DNA of 64,000 bases from Mya arenaria (Eukaryota; Mollusca; Bivalvia; Myida; Myidae): contig NC_069131.1 in the NCBI RefSeq assembly GCF_026914265.1, positions 7,332,001-7,396,000 on the forward strand, read 5' to 3'. This document shows, piece after piece, positions 10,636 to 26,149 of this stretch; positions within the stretch are counted from its first letter, which is position 1; each line of letters opens with the position of its first letter. Both the position numbers and the translations under genes were made by a program. Below the pieces are notes generated by a model. The model made no database searches, was not told the origin of the DNA, and was given only the letters and a program-made list of their open reading frames with translations.

Positions 10636-13600
10636 GGTTGACTCCAGCAACCAAGACAATGGCGCCTCTTGGACGGGTGGTAAGGTATACTCCCGCAATC
10701 TAGACCATGGCGCCTCTTGGACGGATGGTAAGGTATACTCCAGCAATCTAGACCATGGCGCCTCTTGGACGGGTGGTTAGGTATACTCCAGCAACCTAGA
10801 CCATAGCGCCTCTTGGACGGGTGGTTGGGTATACTCCAGCAACATAGACCATGGCGCCTCTTGGACGGGTGGTAAGGTATACTCCAGTAACCTAGGCCAT
10901 GGCGCCTCCTGGACGGGTGGTTGGGTATACTCCAGCAACATAGACCATGGCGCCTCTTGGACGGGTGGTAAGGTATACTCCAGTAACCTAGGCCATGGCA
11001 CCTCTTGGACGGGTGGTAAGGTATACTCCCGCAATCTAGACCATGGCGCCTCTTGGACGGATGGTAAGGTATACTCCAGCAACATAGACCATGGCGCCTC
11101 TTGGACGGGTGGTAAGGTATACTCCAGCAACCTAGACCATGGCGCCTCTTGGACGGGTGGTTGGGTATACTCCAGTAACCTAGGCCATGGCGCCTCTTGG
11201 ACGGGTGGTAAGGTATACTCCAGTAACCTAGACCATGGCGCCTCCTGGACGGTGGTAAGGTATACTCCAGTAACCTAGGCCATGGCGCCTCCTGGACGGT
11301 GGTAAGGTATACTCCTGTAACCTAGACCATGGCGCCTCCTGGACGGGTGGTAAGGTATACTCCAGCAACCTAGACCATGGCGCCTCCTGGACGGTGGTAA
11401 GGTATACTCCTGTAACCTAGACCATGGCGCCTCCTGGACGGGTGGTAAGGTATGCTCCTGTAACCTAGGCCATGGCGCCTTCTGGACAGGTGGTAAGGTA
11501 TACTCCTGCAGCCTAGACCATGGCGCCTCCTGGACGGGTGGTAAGGTATGCTCCTGTAACCTAGGCCATGGCGCCTCCTGGACGGGTGGTAAGGTATACT
11601 CCTGCAGCCTAGACCATGGCGCCTCCTGGACGGGTGGTAAGGTATACTCCAGCAACCTAGACCATGGCGCCTCCTGGACGGTGGTAAGGTATACTCCAGT
11701 AACCTAGACCATGGCGCCTCCTGAACGGGTGGTAAGGTATACTCCAGCAACCTAGACCATGGCGCCTCCTGGACGGGTGGTAAGGTATGCTCCTGCCGCC
11801 TAGACCATGGCACCTCCTGAACGGGTGGTAAGGTATACTCCTGCAACCTAGCCCATGGCGCCTCTTGGACGGATGGTAACGTATACTCCAGCAACCTACA
11901 TGTAGTTCATGGCGCCTCTTGGACGGGTGATAAGGTATACTCCAGCAGCCTAGATCATGGCACCTCCTGGACGAGTGGTAAGGTATACTCCACAAACCTA
12001 GTTCATGTCGCCTCCTGGACGGGTGGTAAGGTATAATCCTGCAGCCTAGACCATGGCGCCTCCTGGACAGGTGGTAAGGTATACTCCAGATACCTAGACC
12101 ATGGCGCCTCTTGGACGGGTGATAAGGTATACTCCCGCAACTTAGACCATGGCGCCGCTTAGACGGGTGGTAAGGTATACTCCTGCAACTCCGACCATGG
12201 CGCCTCCTGGACGGGTGGTTAGGTAAACTCCTGCAGCCTAGACCATGGCGCCTCCTGGGTGGTTGGTAAGGTATACTCTAGCTACCTGGATTATGGCCCC
12301 TCTTGGACTGGTGGTAAGGTATACTCCTGCCGCCTAGACCATGGCGCCTCCTGAACGGGTGGTAAGGTATACTCCAGCAACCTACATGTAGTTCATGGCG
12401 CCTCTTGGACGGGTGGTAAGGTATACTCCAGCAACCTACATGTAGTTCATGGCGCCTCTTTGACGGGTGGTAATGTATACTCCTGCAGCTTAGACAATGG
12501 CGCCTATTGAACAGGTGGTAAGGTATACCCCTGCCGCCTAGACCATGGCGCCTCCTGGACGGGTGGTAAGTTATACTCCACAAACTTAGTTCATGGCGCC
12601 TCCTGGACGGGTGGTTAGGTATACTCCTGCAGCCTAGACCATGGCACCTCCTGGACGGGTGGTTAGGTATACTCCTGCAGCCTAGATCATGGCGCCTCCT
12701 AGATGGTTGGTAAGGTATACTCTAGCAACCTGGATTATGGCCCCTCTTGGACGGGTGGTAAGGTATACTCCTGCCGCCTAGACCATGGCGCCTCCTGAAC
12801 GGGTGGTAAGGTATACTCCTGTAACCTAGACCATGGCACCTCCTGGACGGGTGGTAAGGTATAATCCTGTAACCTAGACCATGGCGCCTCCTGAACAGGT
12901 GGTAAGGTATACTCCTGTAACCTAGACCATGGCGCCTCTTGGACGGGTGGTAAGGTATACTCCTGCAACCTAGATCATGGCGCCTCCTGAACAGGTGGTA
13001 AGGTATACTCCTGCAGCCTAGACCATGGCGCCTACTGGACGAGTGGTAAGGTATACTCCTGCAACCTAGATCATTGCGCCTCCTGGACGGGTGGTAAGGT
13101 ATACTCCTGCAACCTAGATCATGGCGCCTCCTGAACAGGTGGTAAGGTATACTCCTGCAGCCTAGACCATGGCGCCTACTGGACGAGTGGTAAGGTATAC
13201 TCCTGCAACCTAGATCATTGCGCCTCCTGGACGGGTGGTAAGGTATACTCCTGCATCTTAGACAATGGCGCCTCCTGGACGGTGGTAAGGTATACTCCTG
13301 CAACCTAGATCATTGCGCCTCCTGGACGGGTGGTAAGGTATACTCCTGCAGCTTAGACAATGGCGCCTCCTGGACGGTGGTAAGGTATACTCCTGCAACC
13401 TAGATCATAGCGCCTCCTGGACGGGTGGTAAGGTATACTCCAGCAACCTAGACCATGGCGCCTCCTGGACGGTGGTAAGGTATACTCCTGCAACCTAGAC
13501 CATGGCGCCTCCTGGACGGGTGGTAAAGTATACTTCTGCAACCTTAAACAATGGCGCCTCTTGGACGGGTGGTAAGGTACACTCCTGCAACCTAGATCAT

Positions 13601-16600
13601 AGCACCTCCTGGACGGATGGTAAGGTAAACTCCTGAAACCTAGACCATAGAGCCTCATGGACGGATGGTAAGGTAAACTCCTGAAACCTAGACCATGGCA
13701 CCTCTTGGACGGGTGGTAAGGTATACTCCTGCAACCTTAAACAATGGCGCCTCTTGGACGGGTGGTAAGGTACACTCCTGCAACCTAGATCATAGCACCT
13801 CCTGGACGGATGGTAAGGTAAACTCCTGAAACCTAGACCATAGAGCCTCATGGACGGATGGTAAGGTAAACTCCTGAAACCTAGACCATGGCACCTCTTG
13901 GACGGGTGGTAAGAGTACACTCCTGCAACATAGACCATGGCACTTCGAGGACGGTTGGTAAGAAACACTACTGCAACCTAGACCATGGCGCCTCCTTGAC
14001 GGGTGGTAAGGTATACTCCTACAACCTAGACCAAGGCGCCCCTTGGACGGGTGGTAAAGTATACTCATGCAGGCTAGGTCATGGACACTCCTCTACGGGT
14101 GGTAAGGTATACTCCAGTAACCTAGACCATGGCGCCTCCTGGACGGGTAGTAAGGCATACTCATGCAACCTAGACCATAGCGCCTTATGTACGGGTAGAA
14201 AGGTATACTCCTGCAGCCTATGCCAAAGTGCCTCCTGGACGGGTGGTAAAGTATACTCCTGCAACCTTAGACCATGGTGCCTCTTAGACGTGTGGTAATG
14301 TATACTCCTGTAACCTAGACCATAGCTGCTCCTAGACGGTTACTAAGGAATACACCTGCCACATAGACCATGGCGCCATCTGTACGGGTGGTAAGGTATA
14401 CTCCTGCAACCTAGACCATGGCGCCTCCTGGACGGGTGGTAAGGTATACTCCTGCAGCCTAGACCATGGCGCCATCTGTACGGGTGGTAAGGTATACTCA
14501 TGCAACCTATACCATGGCGCCTCCTGTACGGGTGGTAAGGTATACTCTTTTATCCTAGACCTTGGCGCCTCCTGGACTGGTAGTAAAGTATACTTCTGAA
14601 ACCGAGACAATCGCGCCTTCTGTATAAGATATTGAGGCATACTCCTGCAACCTAGACCATGGCGCCTCCTGGACGGGTGGTTAGGTATACTCCTGCAACC
14701 TAGACCATGGCGCCTCCTAGACGGGTGGTAAAGTATACTTCCGCCATCTAGACCATGGCGCCTCCTGGACGGATGGTAAGGTACTCTACCGCAATCTTGA
14801 CCATGGTACCACTTGGACGGGTGGTAAGGTATACTCCCGCCATCTAGACCATGGCGCCTCCTGGACGGGTAGTAAGTTATACTCCTGCAACCAAGACCAT
14901 AGCCCCTCCTGGACGGGTGGTAAGATATACTCCTGTATCCTACACCTTGGCGCTTCCTGGACGGGTGGTAAAGTATACTCCTGCAACTTAGACAATCGCG
15001 TCTCCTGTACGAGTGGTAAGCTATACACCTGCATCCTAAACACTGGCGCCTCCTGGACGGGTGGTAAGGTATACTTCCGCAACCTACATGTAGTTCATGG
15101 CGCCTCTTGGACGGGTGGTAAGGTATACTCCTGCAGCTTAGACAATGGCGCCTCCTGGACGGTGGTAAGGTATACTCCAGCAACCTAGATCATGGCGCCT
15201 CTTGGACGGATGGTAAGGTATACTCCAGCAATCTAGACCATGGCGCCTATTGGACGGGTGGTAAGGTATACTCCAGCAACCTAGACCATGGCGCCTCTTG
15301 GACGGATGGTAAGGTATACTCCAGCAATCTAGACCATGGCGCCTCTTGGACGGGTGGTAAGGTATACTCCAGCAACCTAGACCATGGCGCCTCTTGGACG
15401 GGTGGTAAGGTATACCCCTGCCGCCTAGACCATGGCGCCTCCTGGACAGGTGGTAAGGTATACTCCAGTAACCTAGACCATGGCGCCTCTTGGACGGGTG
15501 GTAAGGTATACTCCTGCAGCCTAGACCATGGCGCCTCCTGAACGGGTGGTAAGGTATACTCCTGTAACCTAGGCCATGGCGCCTCCTGGACGGGTGGTAA
15601 GGTATACTCCAGTAACCTAGACCATGGCGCCTCCTGGACGGGTGGTAAGGTATACTCCAGCAACCTAGACCATGGCGCCTCCTGGACGGGTGGTAAGGTA
15701 TACTCCTGTAACCTAGACAATGGCGCCTCCTGGACGGGTGGTAAGGTATACTCCAGTAACCTAGACCATGGCGCCTCTTGGACGGGTGGTAAGGTATACC
15801 CCTGCCGCCTAGACCATGGCGCCTCCTGGACAGGTGGTAAGTTATACACCACAAACCTAGATCATAGCGCCTCCTGGACGGGTGGTAAGGTATACTCCAG
15901 CAACCTAGCCCATGGCGCCTCCTAGACGGGTGGTAAGGTATACTCCTGTAACCTAGACCATGGCGCCTCCTGGACAGGTGGTAAGGTATACTCCTGTAAC
16001 CTAGACCATGGCGCCTCCTGAACGGGTGGTAAGGTATACTCCAGCAATCTAGACCATGGCGCCTCTTGGATGGGTGGTAAGGTATACTCCTGTAACCTAG
16101 ACCATGGCGCCTCCTGAACGGGTGGTAAGGTATACTCCAGCAATCTAGACCATGGCGCCTATTGGACAGGTGGTAAGGTATACTCATGCAGCCTAGACCA
16201 TGGCGCCTATTGGACGGGTGGTAAGGTATACCCCTGCCGCCTAGACCATGGCGCCTCCTGGACAGGTGGTAAGGTATACTCCAGCAACCTAGACCATGGC
16301 GCCTCCTGGACGGATTGTAACGTATACTCCAGCAACCTACATGTAGTTCATGTCGCCTATTGGACGGGTGGTAAGGTATACTCATGCAGCCTAGACCATG
16401 GCGCCTATTGGACGGGTGGTAAGGTATACCCCTGCCGCCTAGACCATGGCGCCTCCTGGACAGGTGGTAAGGTATACTCCAGCAACCTAGACCATGGCGC
16501 CTCCTGGACGGATTGTAACGTATACTCCAGCAACCTACATGTAGTTCATGTCGCCTATTGGACGGGTGGTAAGGTATACTCATGCAGCCTAGACCATAGC

Positions 16601-17023
16601 GCCTATTGGACGGGTGGTAAGGTATACCCCTGCCGCCTAGACCATGGCGCCTCCTGGACAGGTGGTAAGTTATACACCACAAACCTAGATCATAGCGCCT
16701 CCTGGACGGGTGGTAAGGTATACTCCAGCAACCTAGACCATGGCGCCTCCTAGACGGGTGGTAGTGTGTAAACTCGCAACCTCGACTATGGCGCCTCCTA
16801 GACTGGTGGTAGTGTATACTCCTGCAACCTAGACCATGGCGCCTCCTAGACGGGTAGTAAGGCATACTCATGCAAACTAGACCATGGCCCCTCCTGGACT
16901 GGTGTTATGTCATGGCGCCTCCTGGACATGTGGAAAGGTGTATCCCTGCAACCTAGACCATGGCGGCTCCTGGACGGGTGCTAAGGAATACTCCTGCAAC
17001 CTAGACCATGGCGCCTCCTGGAC
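10636..17023. repeat. 48-bp GC-rich minisatellite, array 1 (~133 units)
   Basis: The consensus unit is GGTAAGGTATACTCC, then AGCAACCTAGA, then CCATGGCGCCTCCTGG, then ACGGGT (48 bp). Variants are 47-bp units (ACGGTGG) and 54-bp units with an extra block reading ACATGTAGTTC. This array is more diverged than array 2. Local higher-order copies include a ~193-bp duplication (13,541 and 13,734) and a 198-bp unit repeated at 16,181, 16,378 and 16,577. Minus-strand readings give 16-residue repeats (LEYTLPPVQEAPWSRL or CWSIPYHPSRRRHGLG depending on frame) because 48 is 16 codons. I do not call these genes. Confidence 0.95.
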
Positions 17024-17140
17024 TAAGAAAGTAGGGAGCTTATTTACTCTTTTGTTTTACAGTATAACAATAAAAACTATGGCTATACATATTGCCTACT
17101 GAATTAAGCCCTGTTGAATGAGAATTGAACAATTGTATTT
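17024..17140. repeat. Right flank of satellite composite, copy 1
   Basis: This contains AACAATAAAAACTATGG and CTGAATTAAGCCCTGTTGAA. A similar sequence lies at 54,385-54,460, downstream of the second 48-bp array. That suggests a conserved right end for the satellite-bearing unit. Confidence 0.5.
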
Positions 17141-17191
17141 AGACTACTAGGCTACAAATTTAGAATGCCACATTATTCCAACAATTTAACT

Positions 17192-18125
17192 ATCAGAACT
17201 AGGGATGCAAACGAATATTCGAATATTCGAATATTCGATCGAACGTTTGGTATTCGAATGTCAAAATCAGTATTCGAATATTCGATGTTTTTGTTGAAAT
17301 AATAAATTAATAAACTTTTTGACTACAACTGTCATCTTCGTCTGTCTTGTTTTTACAACGATGGACCCGTAATGCCAGAGGTGTAAACATATGACACTAT
17401 ACACGCGCCATATCGGATTTTTGCAGTTACTGGCTGTTAGACAAGTGACATCAAACACATTCCAATTATTTTGGGAACATTTAAGATCGGCCTTTATACC
17501 AATGTGTTGTCTTTCCCTGCGAATCAAGCTTGGCGATATGCGCAAATCGCCTTGATGATTTGAAGGGCATGTGATAGTTATTTGCTTTAAACTGTTTTCC
17601 ATGTTTCGTTACAACGCTCTTGCGTTGAAAAGTAGTTGTATGGTTTAACGTTGTAAAATACATCAGTCAAAATCGACGTGCGGCCATGGTTGGTGTCGTT
17701 TTCTATAAAAATATTTCGTAAACATCAATCCCAGAACGAGGCTGCAAGTACCACGTTGGCGCATATCGTCATTTAACCGGGAAAAACGAAATTCCCAATC
17801 TTATTTTGCATTGTTTACAAAAGTGAACGCAGAGGAATTGATATAGTTTATTTTTTTGTTTACAATTTAATTATGGCTTTTTCTTGGGATATATTCTGAA
17901 AATGGGGAAATTCAGAGGCTAATTTGTGGAACAATAAGTGTCCGTCGCGTGTACCGAATACGACAAAGAAGGGTAACAGGGCCCTAGCTATTACGTTATT
18001 GAATACTAGTTTTCTACAATTCTTAAAGGATCATTTTGGTATTCGAATTTTCGAATATTCGATCGAAAGAATTACCGAATATTCGAATATCAATTTTGCC
18101 ATTCGTTTGCATCCCTAATCAGAAC
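17192..18125. mobile_element. Non-autonomous hAT-like element with 8-bp TSD
   Basis: The element occupies 17,200-18,117 (918 bp). Its ends are inverted repeats: TAGGGATGCAAACGAATATT on the left, and the reverse complement CGTTTGCATCCCTA on the right. Further ATATTCGAATATTCG-type copies lie inside both ends. Both sides are flanked by ATCAGAAC (17,192-17,199 and 18,118-18,125), the 8-bp target duplication expected of the hAT superfamily. The paralogous site in block 1 (about 6,098) is empty. No transposase domain was recognised; minus-strand ORFs inside (up to 111 residues) are unassigned. Confidence 0.9.
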
Positions 18126-18557
18126 ACATGTTCATGGAAAAATAACCTTTTTTTGCATGTGTTATTGTATATACGAAAAACAAATACGTTTAACAGATTA
18201 TAAAATATAATAAGATATATTTTAAGTAGGCATGCTAATAATTATGATAAATAATAGTATAATAGATTTTTCGATAACTATGTCTGACATTTAAGTCTGA
18301 AAATATAAAACTAGGTGTACAATTTTGGGGTAAATAGGTTGTGCGTAAATGTTTTGTTAGTACATCAAAATTGTAGCGATATTCAAACCATTAATTGTGT
18401 AATTTACCCAATTGTCAATTCAAATTAACCTCATAACAAATAAAAACCGTACTTTTGAAATTGATAAGCATTAATAGTTTATATATCCAAGTTTGTATTC
18501 TATTTCATTTGTGGATTATCGTTTTCCTCAAGTATTCAGTATCGATAGTAGCTGGTC

Positions 18558-18625
18558 TTAAAATATTTTCTTGGCCATGAGGGCTCCAAGCATCAGCATG
18601 ATAGATATGGTCAGACCTGTCGCAC
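18558..18625 (-). CDS. Duplicated last exon (GPI-type tail), apparently intact
   Basis: This is a 68-nt exon-like segment preceded by an AG acceptor (TTTACTCCAAG). It has the same phase and length as the last exon at 21,128-21,195 and encodes a hydrophobic tail with LTISIMLMLGALMAKK and a TAA stop. It could be an alternative last exon of the EB-module gene, spliced from the donor at 21,578, or the remnant of a former tandem paralogue; no EB exons were found next to it. The open frame, length and acceptor argue against complete decay. Confidence 0.5.
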
Positions 18626-19399
18626 CTTGGAGTAAACAAAAGCATGAACTAAATGTCAAATTACATATTACAGTTTAACGAATGACGTTACATGTGCACT
18701 CTATTTGATGATCTTCTCTAAAGGCTATAATATTGACGCAAAGCTATGATTTAAATATGCAGCCTTAAGGCTAGAATCATGACTTAAAACTATCCTTTAT
18801 TATTCGGGATGTTTCAATTAATCAGTATCATTAGGAAGATATAAATTTATTAATGCTTCGTTGTTCTTGTAAAGTCTAACAACTCCATACTGATAAACAT
18901 TTCAAAAACAAAGGCTTAGTTACATCAATTTCACGGTTAGCTTGTTGGCGTATGTTAAGATCTTCATTGTTCCAGCGATTTACTAGACGTGATTTCGGGC
19001 ATCCTGGCAATGACCGTGCAGAGTCTGCAAGTTTTTTCTGTATCCATTCACCCTACTGTACTCGAAGTATTTTAATACTTTTTAAACATAATTAACTCTT
19101 GGTAGTTCAAAAAGTTAATATCTAGATGTTTGAAGAATTTCCGTTGGAATGGCTGATGTGAAATATATTCAGTAGATCGTTCGGCATCAGTAAGATCGTA
19201 TTAGGTAATATCTGACATTGTTCTAACTGTTCTTGCTTGATTTTATGCAATTCGTCGCTAATCGCTTGCCTTCAACGGCTGCCATTATAAGCAACTCTCG
19301 CCGCCCTCAGTCGTAAATACGGTAGGTTTCTCTCCCCTAGTACACTCCAATGATGTCAGTAGAAATTGCACTCGGTTACTGACCGATTAAAAGTTACCA

Positions 19400-20060
19400 T
19401 TGAAGTGTAACAACCATGCTGCATGTATCATGGGCTGAATACAAGTGTTATATGTAAACCTACTAGCCAGTGGAACAACCTGTATGTATCATGGGCTGAA
19501 TACAATTGTTATCTGTAAACCTACTGGCCAGTGGAACAACCTGTATGTATCTTGGGCTGAATACAAGTGTTATCTGTTAACCTACTAGCCAGTGAAACAA
19601 CCTGTATGTATCTTGGGCTGAATACAAGTGTTATCTGTAAACCTACTGGCCAGTGGAACAAACTGTATGTATCTTGGGCTGAATACAAGTGTTATCTGTT
19701 AACCTACTAGCCAGTGAAACAACCTGTATGTATCTTGGGCTGAATACAACTGTTATCTGTAAACCTACTGGCCAGTGGAACAACCTATATGTATCATGGG
19801 CTGAATACAAGTGTTATCTGTTAACCTACAAGCCAGTGCAACAACCATGCTTCATGTATCATGGGCTAAATACAAGTGTTATCTGTATATCTACTAGACA
19901 GTATAACAGCCATGCTGCATGTATCATGGGTTGAATACAAATGTTTACTGTAAACCTACTAGCCAGCGTAACAACCATGCTGCATATATCATGGACTACA
20001 AGTGCTACATGTAAACCTACTAGCCAGTGCAACAACAGTGCTGCATGTATCGAAATCCGA
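19400..20060. repeat. 61-bp minisatellite, ~11 units
   Basis: Same family as 7,965-8,590, with units built on CTACTAGCCAGTG, AACAACCTGTATGTATC and GGGCTGAATACAAGTG. The 61-bp period is seen between CTGTATG at 19,602, 19,663 and 19,724. The outer units look more like the 63-bp version, with CATGCTGCATGTATCATGG. Confidence 0.9.
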
Positions 20061-20691
20061 ATGCAAGTTTTTGGAATACATGTAGTTTTGTTTTAACACA
20101 TACATATGGAAGAACATGAATAATATTTGACAGCATTTTCATTTTCTATTTTGTTCCACCTCCTTGTTTGTACAATGATGCAATCATTATTGAACTATAT
20201 GAACACATTATCTAAACATTTTCATTGTTCCGGCTGAATTAATTCTCTAATAAGTAATGCATGTATCTGGTGGTTGAGTAATAGCAGTTAGCTTACCTGT
20301 CTATAAGGTTTGTTTTACTTATTACTTATTGTCTACAATAATACAATGAAAAATACAGGGACAAACCTAGTAGTCGAAAATACAAAAGTAAGCCCTCTTT
20401 AGGGGCACATGTTGATAATGACTTGGATGGACTTTAATGCTCTTGGTTTGCAATTATTGATACATGACGGGACGAGTAACTCGTGTTTGCTGACCAATCC
20501 AATAAGCTTACCCAAACATTTATTAATAATGACATGTTTGTGCCCGTGTAGTTTTTCCTTGTAGTTACATGACGTTATTTGCCTCCTTTTAGCAAAAAAA
20601 CAAGGCCCTCGCTTTTATTCTGACTATTAGGCGTGTCCATTTAGTTTCCAAGAAAATAAGAATGCCAAATAATTCCAACAATTTTTGATTT

Positions 20692-20697
20692 TTTATT
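20692..20697 (-). promoter_or_regulatory. Possible polyadenylation signal of EB-module gene
   Basis: An AATAAA on the minus strand, about 430 nt past the TAG stop at 21,128. It is a canonical hexamer, but such matches are frequent in AT-rich DNA. Confidence 0.25.
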
Positions 20698-21127
20698 TTA
20701 TATACGATTAACAAATATGGTTAACAGATTATGCAATGTCAACATTTAAAGGTCTCCCTCTCCACTGTCAGTGGAAAGATCATAAAACCATTGACTGAGT
20801 TAGATAAACATTAAGCAGGCGTGAGTTTATGACATAATGGTTCGTCTGACATTAAAGCAACTCTATAAAAATACATTACCATGTGTATACATGCAATTTT
20901 GAGGTTAATGTGGAGTGCGTAAATATTGTATTCAATACATCACAATAGTAGCGATATTTCAAAAAAGTATTTATGTTATTATATGCAATTGTCAATTTAA
21001 ATTAATTTCATTCACATTAAAAACTGAACTTTTGAAATTGATAAGCATTTATAGTTTGATATTCAAGTTTGGTATTCTCTTTCGTATGTAGATTTTCTAA
21101 AGTATTCAGTGTCGATGGTTGCTTGTC

Positions 21128-24120
<2,993 letters not shown>

Positions 24121-25336
24121 GAGTCATGGTGTTAAAAGATAAAATACTGTAGTGTTATCATGATCACAAGTATTCTGGATTTTCTTCCCCTGCAACTCTG
24201 TTATAAAGAAGGCAGGAAGCTCGACAATATCACATGCTACTGTAGAGAGACAAGATAAGAATCGAACGCCGGGCTCCATCTTTACCATATATGTTAATTA
24301 AATAAACCAAATTAACCGCATTCGACAATCTTGATCCACAATTATAAAATTTTGGATATATGCCCATCCTAGCCTTCGAATCAGTATAAACTTGGTTTGT
24401 TTTAATCTGTTAATGTTACGGCGGCGCTTTTTAAAGTGAAATTCAGGAAGATTATATTTTATAAAAGTTCATCCTTTGAACTCAATTGAACTGAAACCCC
24501 CGAGACTGTGTCTTGCGCGTGACACTTGTATACGTATTGTTTACATCGTTCGAAGCAAAACAAAAATATCTTTGCCAACATTGAAGGTGAAAACTTGAAG
24601 TGAAAGAATGCCTGCATGTGTATGTATGAAGTATAAAAAATAATCATTTCCTTTAAATCGGGACGCGCTGTCACTGATCGTGTCGAGGCGGTAAGCCCAT
24701 ATTAGCCAATGGCGATAGTTTCATATGTGTGCATTGTGTTTTTTTCTTGTAGCGGCGTGACCATTGTTTGGTGTTTTAGGCCTTAATCCTCATGCATTTA
24801 AACATAGCATTAGTTAAATTCTAGGCTTACTGGGCTTGTCGCTAAGTTTCCATATGTGTATTAATATTGTTAACTTCAGTGCAATGTATCCTCAGTCCTA
24901 GGCTACGATTTAAAAAGGGCAAATCACATTTTACCCAATCCCAGATTTGAACAAGTCACACCTAACTTTAAATAGATTAAGAATTTTTTCAATCTTTTTT
25001 TATTAAATATTAGAAGGTTCCAAATGTATTTCGGGACTATTTTACCGCCCGGACAAAAACGATTGATCCGAATATAATTGATATCTTTATCCTCCTTACT
25101 AGCTGTGTGTGGCCTATATATTTATTAGAACTCAATTTGGCAATTTACAGAAAATGGAGCAAGCGAAGAGAGGCCGCAGGCGGAGAAAGCTTATTTGGTG
25201 TTCGTCAAGATGACTCACTAGCTCCGTCCTTTGTGTAGTCAGGCGGTATTTTGGCGCGAAAGTTAAACCGCCCAGGCGTTCGTCTCATTAATCAATGGTA
25301 AACTGTCGCGATTTTGTGAATATGTTATAAACGGAA
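24121..25336. other. Region upstream of EB-module gene, no gene recognised
   Basis: It should contain the promoter of the EB-module gene, but no clear TATA or initiator could be singled out. A minus ORF (24,459-24,674) has no recognised features. Two GCGG/CCGC-rich patches face each other at ~25,045 (TTTTACCGCCCGG) and ~25,225 (AGGCGGTATTTTGG) and may be ends of a small unidentified element. Confidence 0.4.
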
Positions 25337-25840
25337 ATGAAATCGATTGATGTCTGTACAAAAATGGAAAAGCACCGTAACATGAACGTTTATTTTATAT
25401 TTCGTTTAAAAATCAACAAATTGTTTAAATTTAGATTATTAGAATTACCTAATATGTTTGCATCGTACATAACTTTACTGGAATTACCTCGTATAAAAAT
25501 CAATGTTTGTGTTATTTTATTAATTGCATTAACAAATTACGGGTTCCTATCTTTTGAAGATGTATTGGGAATTAACACTAACCTTAAATACATTCTAAAA
25601 GTAAGATCGTTTGGTAGCCGAAATTTATATTCAACGGACAAAAAGAGTAGTTTCGGATTGATGAAAATGTTCGGATCATTGACAGCAATTGTTTATAAAA
25701 CGCCCATTACAGCGGTGTCCTACTTCACGGGACGACTATTAGCAGCTGCTCAAGCCTTTTATACAAGGACACGTACATCCAGCATTCATATCATTTTAAC
25801 CCATTTCGCACAAAGGGAAAAGTGTTTTATTTCAGAATAA
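25337..25840 (+). CDS. Hypothetical protein, 167 aa single ORF
   Basis: This is the longest non-repetitive ORF on the plus strand. It opens with MKSIDVCTKMEKHRN and has one hydrophobic stretch around residues 57-70 (VCVILLIALTNYGF), then a basic, Ser/Thr-rich C-terminal half. I do not recognise a family. In AT-rich DNA an uninterrupted 504-nt frame is uncommon but can occur by chance in a 64-kb window. It may be an exon, a transposon fragment or nothing. Confidence 0.25.
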   Translation: MKSIDVCTKMEKHRNMNVYFIFRLKINKLFKFRLLELPNMFASYITLLELPRIKINVCVILLIALTNYGFLSFEDVLGINTNLKYILKVRSFGSRNLYSTDKKSSFGLMKMFGSLTAIVYKTPITAVSYFTGRLLAAAQAFYTRTRTSSIHIILTHFAQREKCFISE

Positions 25841-26149
25841 ATTAATTTAGATCTAACTATATAATGTTTAAGGTTTGAGAGCATTTATAGATAAAACTGT
25901 TAACATGGTAACTGTAATTTCAGTTTAATGGATCATCTTATCTATTGTCTTAAATTTACTTGCAAAAAGATTAGTTGCTTTTTTTCCCGAATTCCGCTGA
26001 TTTTTATTTCTAGCATGCAATTTCTTTATTATAATGAATTATGCGTGTCCAGAACTAAGTCCTAATTGTTCCCTTTAGTTAAACGCGTAATTATTATAAT
26101 ACAGTGGCAACATCACTGACAGGCCCAGTTGTCAAATAATACTTATCAC

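Larger units (their letters stand above)
17141..19140 (-). repeat. Duplication block copy 2, proximal part
   Basis: Resumes at TAGACTACTAGGCTAC, matching about 6030 in block 1. It carries GAATGCCACATTATTCCAAC, the hAT-like insertion, the intact 68-nt last-exon copy and the segment up to the next GGAATGGCTG. A minus-strand reading around 18,890-19,055 (including LADSARSLPGCPKSRLVN) is partly conserved in block 1 at 7,500-7,590 but has no recognised family. Confidence 0.65.

Noticed and set aside
18890..19060. Extra exon in block 2 (reading with LADSARSLPGCPKSRLVN)
   Set aside because: The frame is only partly kept in block 1, lacks cysteines and clear splice sites, and matches no family I know.
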